Shown here one piece after another: positions 56,836 to 64,000 of a stretch of 64,000 bases of DNA (positions are counted from its first letter, which is position 1; the number at the start of each line of letters is the position of its first letter). The stretch spans positions 62,001 to 126,000 of the forward strand of contig JAPEUT010000035.1 of the NCBI GenBank assembly GCA_027946375.1, in the 5' to 3' direction. A model generated the notes under the pieces. That model made no database searches. It saw nothing but the letters and a program-made list of their open reading frames with translations, and was not told the origin of the DNA. The DNA comes from Neodidymelliopsis sp. IMI 364377 (taxonomy: Eukaryota; Ascomycota; Dothideomycetes; Pleosporales; Didymellaceae). A program made the position numbers and the translations under genes.

Positions 56836-58541
56836 CTATTTGTTACTCTGCCTAGCACGCCACTTGGGGTTCAGGTAGTAAACAGGAATACCCAACAAGA
56901 AGATTGCGCCAAAGATGGCCGTCAGAATGCCAAAAGCCTTGGGATATCCATAAGCATCAACCATAGGTGTCAAGCCATAGGAGACACCAAACGAGATGAT
57001 GTTCTTGGTACCGACGACAACAACCAGTGCAGGTCCAGGGTGCTGTGTGGTGGCCTCGGATGCGAACGTGGTCGAGATAATCAGGACAGCGGTGAAAGTG
57101 TACTGGAAGATCGTCCAGCCAATGTATGGTCCCCACCACGTCGCACCACCTCCAGCGGTGAAGCCGTAGAGAAGAAGCATGGCCATGCCAATGATGGCCG
57201 GAGGCACCAAAGTCAGAAGCTGGTGCTCAGGCTTGTGAACACCCTTGTTGCGACGGGCGAGGAAAAGAACAAATGGGTCTCCAAGGAATATGCAGTACAT
57301 CATACCGAAGAAAGCACCAATAACACCACCAATATTGATGAGACCAATGTTCTGGGGCTGCCAACCGTAATTCACCATCAAGACATGGTTGTAGGTCAAG
57401 GACATGCCAATGCCGCAGCCAAGGGCAATCGACGATGTGAGGATAGCGTAGATGATACCAGGCGAGGTAAGGCTCTGGAGCATATGCAAGTACGTCAAGA
57501 GCATGATGCGAACAGGTTTCTCCTGCACGTCGGACCATGGACGAAGCTTCTGGACATATGTCTTCCGGACATCGTTGCTGCCATCATCAGTCGACGGTAG
57601 CATCATGCCCTCGCGAGCCATGCGAGCAAGGTATTCCTGAGCTTGATCGTCGGGGATGATGTTGGTAACGCCATATTCGTCTGTGAAGATCAATTGGCCA
57701 TCGACACTTGCGGCCGAGCGTGTAAATTGTGTCTCAAAACCGAAGAAGAAGGCAATGACGAGACCGACCGAGACTGCGATGACAAAGACCCAGTAGTACC
57801 ATCGCCATCCTAGGTCTTGGTTGATGTAGGAGGAGGCGAGGTTGATGGTTGAGCTGAGCATGTTCTGAATCATCCAGTAGAGACCAAAGACACGGCCACG
57901 CTCGTGGAGAAACGTGATCTCGGTAAGCATGAGTGGAAGGAGCGATTCAGATGCACCTGTTGCGAGACCCTGGATGATACGCGCAGCGAGATGCGCATCG
58001 TAAGAATTTTGTACAGCGGCCAAGATGGTGGAGGCAAGCAAAATCACCATGGATACCAAGAACACCGGACGACGGCCGTACGCAAGGGCGATTGGGAGCA
58101 GAATGTAGTTGCCTGTAAATCTGGTCAGCGAAGGCAATGACTTCGACATGATCTGCTCCACTCACCCAGTCCAATGCACAGCGAAGGCATCGTAAGCAAA
58201 AATACAATATCTTGTGCATTATATCCCAAAGGCATGTATAATTCGAAGAAGACGTTGAGGATAGCACCCAGACCTCCTGACATGGAGAGACCCATGATAG
58301 AGAACCAACAACAGCAGAAGATGATACCCGCTTTCTCCCATGTCTTGAAGTTCAAAGGATCGTTGGGGCTCTTGGAGGGCACAGGGATCTTGCGCACATC
58401 GCCGTCAGCCTGGACAAGCAAAGCGTTGCCCTTGACGTGATTGTCTTCGACATGTCCGGGCAATCTCTTAAGATCCTCAACGTAGTCAATGCCGGTATCA
58501 TGCTTGCTGACTACATGTGCGTCGGAGATGGATTTCGACAT
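56836..58541 (-). CDS. MFS transporter, DHA1/HOL1-like
   Basis: Two exons (intron 58113-58165, phase 1) give 550 residues. The N-terminal cytosolic part contains the hallmark IPVPSKSPNDPLNFKTWEK (fungal drug:H+ antiporter/HOL1-like group), followed by about 12 TM segments. The loop 2-3 motif LAYGRRPVF is joined by the splice, and the TM4 region reads ARIIQGLATGASESLLPLMLTEITFLHERGRVFGLYW. A large central loop carries PWSDVQEKPVR. The promoter side has an AATAAATA element about 125 bp upstream. The gene is intact and may export or import small molecules. It is the nearest intact transporter to the fusion enzyme, converging on it tail-to-tail; a functional link is inferred only. Confidence 0.92.
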
Positions 58542-59309
58542 GTTGTGCTGTCGTGAGGTCGTCCGGGAGTCCTTGCCCTATGCAGGTAGGTGAGTGGATA
58601 AGTTGACCTGTGATGGGTCTGCTCGCGAACAGCCTGGGTGTCTGTCGACTCAATCGAGGCAACGAGAGGGTATTTATTCCAGATTGTTTAGTGCGTATCT
58701 GAGCGGCGGTGTGGGGGCCAGCCAAGTCAGCACATTGAGTCTCTCCACATCCCGCTACATTGGTCGCTATTCTGGGGTCTGGAGCCGCACTGGTTTTGTG
58801 CAACAAAAAGCGATGTGTATGGGGTAAAAGGACGTGGACATGTCTACGAGGGTTGAAGTTTCTGGGGGATCGTAAAGCGTCCGGGGATGGCGCTTGACTA
58901 CCGAATCGGAGGTCTTCCGTATGAGCGCTAGTCCACAATCTCTGGATGCAGCAAACCATAAGACCTGGTCCGCCCACATTGTCCGAAGGATTCGCTTAGC
59001 AAGCCTTAGATCGTGAATAAACTAACCCGTGTAAGGCATAGCATCGAAGCAGCTCAAGGCCTAGCGAGTCCGGGTTGTGAACGGAACAAGAGCTTGCAAA
59101 GCTGTGAGATTCAAAGCAAGGACTATTATGACGCGATTGTCTATTTACTTGCTCTGCACGCATCTATTCACCCTCCAGGTACTTGTGTACATCTCTACAG
59201 AAAGAACAAGATAGTTTTAGAGGTACATTAGCACTTTATCTAAAAAGCTCAAAATGCAATTCACTCTGTATATCGATAGTACCAGAACGCAAAAAACCAT
59301 TGCGTATAC
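58542..59309. other. Intergenic, MFS promoter side
   Basis: No gene recognised; short frames without motifs. Confidence 0.5.
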
Positions 59310-59765
59310 CTTTCAAATGTCCACAGCGACGCCTTGAATGGCAACGACGCGTCAGCTTTCACGAATAGCATTTGGATTGCCCTGGCCTAGACCCTTCAGA
59401 AGCTTCTCGCACCTGCATCGGTCGAGTTCTTCTCTGTACACTGCACGCGGCTTGGTGATCAGGAGACTGCCAGGCACGCTGTTCACAAGGTTACTAGAAT
59501 ACCGTCAAGCGCTTTGCGGACGAGGCAATTGTCAGAGTATAGCATGAATGAACTTTTCTCGTGGATGAAATATCGCAGGTTGACAGGCAAAGAACACATT
59601 GCGTATTCGCTGATCAGCATATTCAATGATCATATGTTACTGATCCATCGCAAAGGGAAGGACAACGCACTCGATCGATTGAGGAAGGCAGCCGTCATGA
59701 AGAACACCATGGCTACGTTCCTGTCCAGGAAGAGAGACTCGATAAATGTATTGAATGGCTTCTGA
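59310..59765 (+). pseudogene. HET-domain relic
   Basis: The plus strand reads a continuous stretch of a HET (heterokaryon incompatibility) domain: AFTNSIW, then TAG (59388-59390) exactly where the family has the Trp of RGWTLQELLAP, then TLQKLLAPASVEFFS, RLGDQETARHAVHKVT, LSEYSMNELFSWMKYRRL, GKEHIAYSLISIFNDHM and KGKDNALDRLRKAA before a terminal TGA. TGG-to-TAG at the Trp is a RIP-compatible change. The N-terminal HET blocks are missing upstream. The retained order and spacing leave little doubt about the family, but the gene is dead. Confidence 0.78.
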
Positions 59766-61842
59766 TGTCGGACCTCTACACTAATCATCACATGAAGAAC
59801 AGGCAGCGGCAGGCTAGAACTGATCTCTGGCGGCTGAAGTGTTCAGAGTTCCCATGATTGAGCGAAGATGCAGTGTTGGAACATATGTATATGCATGATA
59901 TGTTTGTTAACGTAGAATTTGCAAAAATTCTAGATTCTTCTAAACTAAACGTTTCTTAAAGGTTACCTGAATCTATATAGAGTAGTATTAATGAGTTAAG
60001 GTTAGTTTATATAATCTCTACTTTTTATGTTCTCCTCTATTACTATAATCTCTAAAATAAGATAAAAAGACTAATATAGGCTAATGAGAATGTTTAGGTT
60101 AGGTTATGGTTGGTACGTTTGCAGTGTTTGCTTTTGCCAGCAAATCCTGAGTATGAACGGGCTAGAAGATAGCGGCCTTAGAAACGGTCTAGAGAAATAC
60201 ATAGTAGCCACGCGCCTGTTCCTACTCTCGCATACACCTAATGCTCTTGTGATCTTGTCATGGCCCTCGTGAGAGTGGGATCCTGTAGGGGCGCGCAAGA
60301 GCTGACATGGCTGGAGACGGAAGAGTGACAAAAAGGACTGCTGCACAATTTGGACTGGGATGCGATACAAGGTTGGCTCCAGCGAAATCAACAAGGGCGC
60401 AGTCCCTTAAATGTTAATAACATGCAATCTGAGTACGAGGGCTTGACGTCTTCTTCTTTCTCATCGCCGGCAGTCAGCCAAGCAGGAAGAACGGAGAAGC
60501 ATGTGAGCCGGAGGCTCCACATTTGGTGTAGCGCTGTCTGCCAGGTTTGTTTGCTTTGATCGCCGCGCTTGGGATCAGGGTAGATTCCAACTCTATCAAG
60601 GGTGGACTGTACATTGCAAGCACGCTATCACCCAGTCCTCTCAGGATCACCTTACCATGGGGTTATTCCGAAGTTTTGTCAAGTTTGGTAGGCTCCCTTG
60701 AGTGTGATCAAGCGCCTCTCCTAACTTGCCGTTCATCTCATCGCCTTCGCTGTCCCATTCTCCCAGTTCGCCGGCAACGTTGTTCGCTAAGAGCTTCCAC
60801 TACAAGGAGCATCCGTCGATTTGTGTGAAGGCCATCCAAGCGCCGAAACGTGATCGGAGCCTTGCCGGATGACTTTGGAGACGGCGGTGGAACGGTGGCA
60901 GGCTGATCAGAATTGGCGAAGGAAGATGGTTTCGGGATTTGGCAAGTGCAATAGCAGTTTCGTAGGCTGAGTATGCACGCGCATTGACGAATTGGACACG
61001 GCCCTAGCCTCAAGGCGCGCAACCTCGATCCTGACATCGTTGTCTACGGTGGCAGCTCGGTCGCAACGCTCTAGAGGATTTCTTCGATCGCCATATTTTC
61101 AGAACGGCCATTGTAGCGCGACTTGTAGAGGAAGTGTAATCTTGTAGCTCGGTGTGACCATCTTGCAACACGATACACGCCTCGTAGTTCGGGCGAGGGT
61201 TTTCAGCGTGGACACGCAGTTCGCGAGCTGGTGCTCGAAGAGTCTTGTTGATGTTGTTATATAGAAAACGCGTGCGTCTTCGAGAAAGTGCGTATGCGTT
61301 TCGTTTCTACAATGGGTCGCCGATCGGTGATCGATAGTTAGGGGAGCGACATCGACAGAGATGTAAGAGGTCGCTGAGTATCACCGGCCTCATTTGCTTC
61401 AGCGTGCGTCACGTATCGACCAAGGCGAGTTACTGGAGGAAGCTTGAGCGTCTATATGAAGACGAGAAGCGTGGAGAGTTGTGTCACTCAGCGACAAAAA
61501 AGTTGTTCGTAGCCGCATCGTGTTGTCGTGAAAGGGTTGCAAAGGACAGGTGCTGCAGGCGATAACCACAATCTACGCTAGCCCGAAAAATGAGCTCAAC
61601 ACGTGATCCAGAAAAACCATGTATCGCTGGGGTGGTGGTTAGATCAAGTATCGCGAACATGTCAAGATACTGTCTTCGCTGAGTCTTTTCTTACGTCGCT
61701 ACTCGCTCTTCCAACTGTCGGAAACCTCTTTCTCGAGCGCAACTTTGATACGGCGTGTCCCGGCACAGTATATCGTTTTTTCGTCAATCCCCAATGCAAC
61801 AGCCAAACGCGATTGTCTATTTCATACATTTCGTATACCTTG
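59766..61842. other. Intergenic, includes an AT-rich island
   Basis: About 59880-60110 is strongly AT-rich (TTTATATAATCTC, TAAAATAAGATAAAAAG), compatible with a RIP-mutated repeat remnant. The rest shows only short motif-less frames. Confidence 0.5.
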
Positions 61843-63660
61843 CTAACATCTGGTATCCTTCTCGTCTCCAAACAGCATCATTGGCATGCCAGTGCGTAGA
61901 CCGGGGCCTCTCATGTTCCTAATATTCTGACACCATTCAAGCTCCCTCGCTTGACCGGTCTGGCGAAAGTAGTCGCGCATAGCAAACAAGGGATGACACA
62001 TGACTTGTGATCCCACGGTACCCATCTCCTTGCGAAAACAGAATTCGGTGCTCTGACACATGAAGCGTGCGATTCTGTCGGCCTCGACTCGGATCCATAA
62101 TGAAGACCCGACCCCAGAGTCTTCATCTCGTAGCTTAGAGTTCGCGCTGTGTAATGTGTGGTCTTGGACATCACCGTATGATGGAGTCCCCAGTTGCTTT
62201 GTGGTGTTCGATGTGTGGAAGGAAAGTATGGCTGATAGTGTCTGTAACATGACGGCAGAACTGAAGATGAACAACGTGGCGGTTTTCAAGCTCTTGTATC
62301 CCAGCGCAAACGGAAAGAGCTGAGTTCCAGAACCATCATCAGCAGGGTTCGTTGCTCGTGATGGAACAGCCCAGTAAAGCGGTTCGGATGAGTTGAGTTT
62401 GCACCACTGTTGCCAGGTCTGCATCTTTTCGAATGCCGTCAGAAGATCTCCTACGTGTGCTTCATCCATTAATCCGGCTCTAATCAACTTGTCTGACTTT
62501 TCCAAAAGACGTGGTATTTCAATAACATCGTCCATGAGCGTCTCGAGCGACCCGACTTCGTCCCCTACAGGCAAGAGTTGTCGCCACCTGCCTGGTTCGA
62601 TACGTAAGCTTTGGCCTTTGGTCAATGCAATTATCACCTACAAGATGATGCTTAGTCCTGCGCATGATGGGACAACTGTGAGAATACATACACAAATTAA
62701 ACGTAGTCGAGAACACAGTTTTCGCCACATGATGGATCGATCTTCGAAGTAAGTGCGACTGCGCAGTAGCTCAGATATCCCATGAGCATGAGCTCTCCAG
62801 CTACTGTCGGTTGGCGAGATGAAGAGCTAGAGGTCAGGTTTGTCAGTCTTCTGTACATTACCATACTAATATCGACAGAGCATCAGAGACAATTTATGAA
62901 CAGTGCGGTAGCTTTCAGGAGCACATGAGAATGGGTTCGTAAGCTCAAGGGACTGGTGGGACCCCCTCGCACAGATTGTAACATACCTCGCATGTAGAGA
63001 GTGCAAGTATTGCTCCGAGTATTTCAGCTTTATCTTGTTCATGAGGAAGGTCAAGGTCTAATACCAGCACCTGAACCGCCTCGCTGTATAAATTCACAGC
63101 GCACTCTCGGGATATGCTGTGAGGCTCCGCAATGTGAATCTGGACTGCACAAAATGCAAGGAGCGATCGATCTAAAGCCTTGCTTTCCAAACTCAAGTGG
63201 CAAACGGCATAGACCCAGGAATAGCAGGAAGTCGCTGCGAGATCAACATCGTGTGTTTGTTCATGGGGAAGGTACAAATGCCTCAAAATCTCCCAAGCAC
63301 ACAGCCGGGAAGTCACCGGACATGAAAAGAAATTCGAAACTAACGATCGCAATCGCTGAAAAGTACAAAAGAGTTCTGAAGCAGAGTTCGCTCGCTTTCG
63401 AGTCTTGCGCAGCTTTGCCTCGGTAATGACTGTTGGTGCAGTAATGGAAGGTTTCGCAAGTGTGCGATTGACGAAGAGGATAGTCTTGTCGTATCCTGAA
63501 CACGAACGGCTAGCTCTATCGCATCTTCCGCAGGTTGGTCTTTGGTAATCACACTATTATACAAAATTAGCCACGTCGTAAAAGAATGCATTCTGCTAAC
63601 CTTCACTCGCCGTTTCTTACAATCGTGGCACGCTCGGGATTTCCCTGCTACGCCTACCAT
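61843..63660 (-). CDS. Zn2Cys6 transcription factor, intact
   Basis: Four exons (introns 63554-63600, 62827-62986 and 62638-62691, all phase 0) give 518 residues. The zinc cluster is complete only after splicing the first intron: ACHDCKKRRVK | CDYQRPTCGRCDRASRSC, with all six cysteines. A linker rich in Lys/Arg (about 50-70) precedes the fungal-specific TF domain: RSLLAFCAVQIHIAEP, ILGAILALSTCE joined to LF, then SWRAHAHGISELLRSR. The 160-bp intron is long for this window but its removal gives the expected STCELF junction. ATG 63660 is the first Met; upstream the frame opens with TTG. The C terminus (GMPMMLFGDEKDTRC) is short. Targets unknown; it may regulate the neighbouring transporter and fusion-enzyme genes. 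Confidence 0.88.
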
Positions 63661-64000
63661 TGCGACACGTATTGGATTGTAACACCGCAAAACGGAAGAT
63701 GGGCGAATGGCTCATGTCAGAATATGTTGTCAGAACAAAGGTGTGACCAGGGACTAAATGACACCGATCCAGCGATGGCGCTTCCGCGCTAAACTCAGTG
63801 TGGGACCATTTTTCGAATCGAATCGCAGGGGTCTTATGCGATGACTTCATCGGCTTACGATCCACTGTCATCTCTTGAACAGTCGCAACTACCACCGCTC
63901 AACGTGGTTTGGCTGATCAAAGCTTATTCTCAATCCAGTATCATCATTCGAACGCATTTCGAAGGATGGGGAACGTCTGCTGGACAGAGAGCAATTGTAG
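63661..64000. other. Promoter side of the Zn2Cys6 gene, window edge
   Basis: Upstream of the minus-strand regulator; nothing else recognised before the window ends. Confidence 0.5.

Noticed and set aside
56818..57600. 260-codon plus-strand open frame
   Set aside because: It lies antisense to the conserved MFS transporter coding sequence and has an Arg/Gly/Asp-rich shadow composition.
1..64000. tRNA, rRNA, CRISPR or intact transposase genes
   Set aside because: I scanned for tRNA T-arm-like GGTTCRANYCC boxes, regular spaced rep

Overview
The window looks like a chromosome segment of a filamentous ascomycete, most likely a Dothideomycete of the Pleosporales type. The evidence is short spliceosomal introns (about 42-84 bp, one of about 160 bp) with GTAAGT/GTATGT-like donors and CTRAC-like branch sites, monocistronic genes on both strands, and typical fungal families: GMC oxidase, PTH11-like rhodopsin-fold receptor, RNase T2, PNGase A, CE3 esterase, Zn2Cys6 regulators, MFS permeases, F-box and HET proteins. 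I saw no bacterial operon, rRNA, tRNA or CRISPR. Gene models were built by hand-splicing and checking reading phase across each intron.

Left part (1-29.8 kb): an AYR1-like SDR, a secreted GMC oxidoreductase with a His-His pair spaced as in glucose oxidase, a 7-TM rhodopsin-like protein, a divergent pair of small genes (8652-9086 minus and 9694-10335 plus) that share a domain although only one is secreted, RNase T2, PNGase A, a Cys-rich multi-pass membrane protein, a BTB/T1 protein, a broken protein kinase and an F-box protein. Two HET-domain relics lie between them (about 10.9 and 19.7 kb).

Middle part (29.9-43.5 kb): a secreted Lys-rich modular protein, a CE3 acetyl-xylan-esterase-like SGNH hydrolase, a Zn2Cys6 regulator that is intact in phase across six exons except for one in-frame TAG (and an unresolved N terminus), a PhyH-type Fe(II)/2OG dioxygenase, a tiny secreted Pro/Ser-rich protein, and a sugar/alpha-glucoside-type MFS permease.

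Right part (44-64 kb): decay dominates. It holds a POT/PTR2 transporter pseudogene, a truncated NRPS condensation/adenylation relic lacking the A3 P-loop, decayed ORFs and palindromic DNA. Inside this block sits one uninterrupted 3.5-kb ORF (51710-55216) encoding an unusual four-part fusion: SAM methyltransferase, covalent-FAD (PCMH/BBE) oxidase, phosphomevalonate-kinase-like P-loop kinase and adenine-phosphoribosyltransferase-like domain. An intact MFS exporter-type gene (56836-58541) and an intact Zn2Cys6 regulator (61843-63660) lie beyond it, with a third HET relic between them. The fusion enzyme, transporter and regulator could be the surviving core of a small-molecule locus; that grouping is an inference from position only. 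The fusion enzyme is the best candidate for undescribed biology here.
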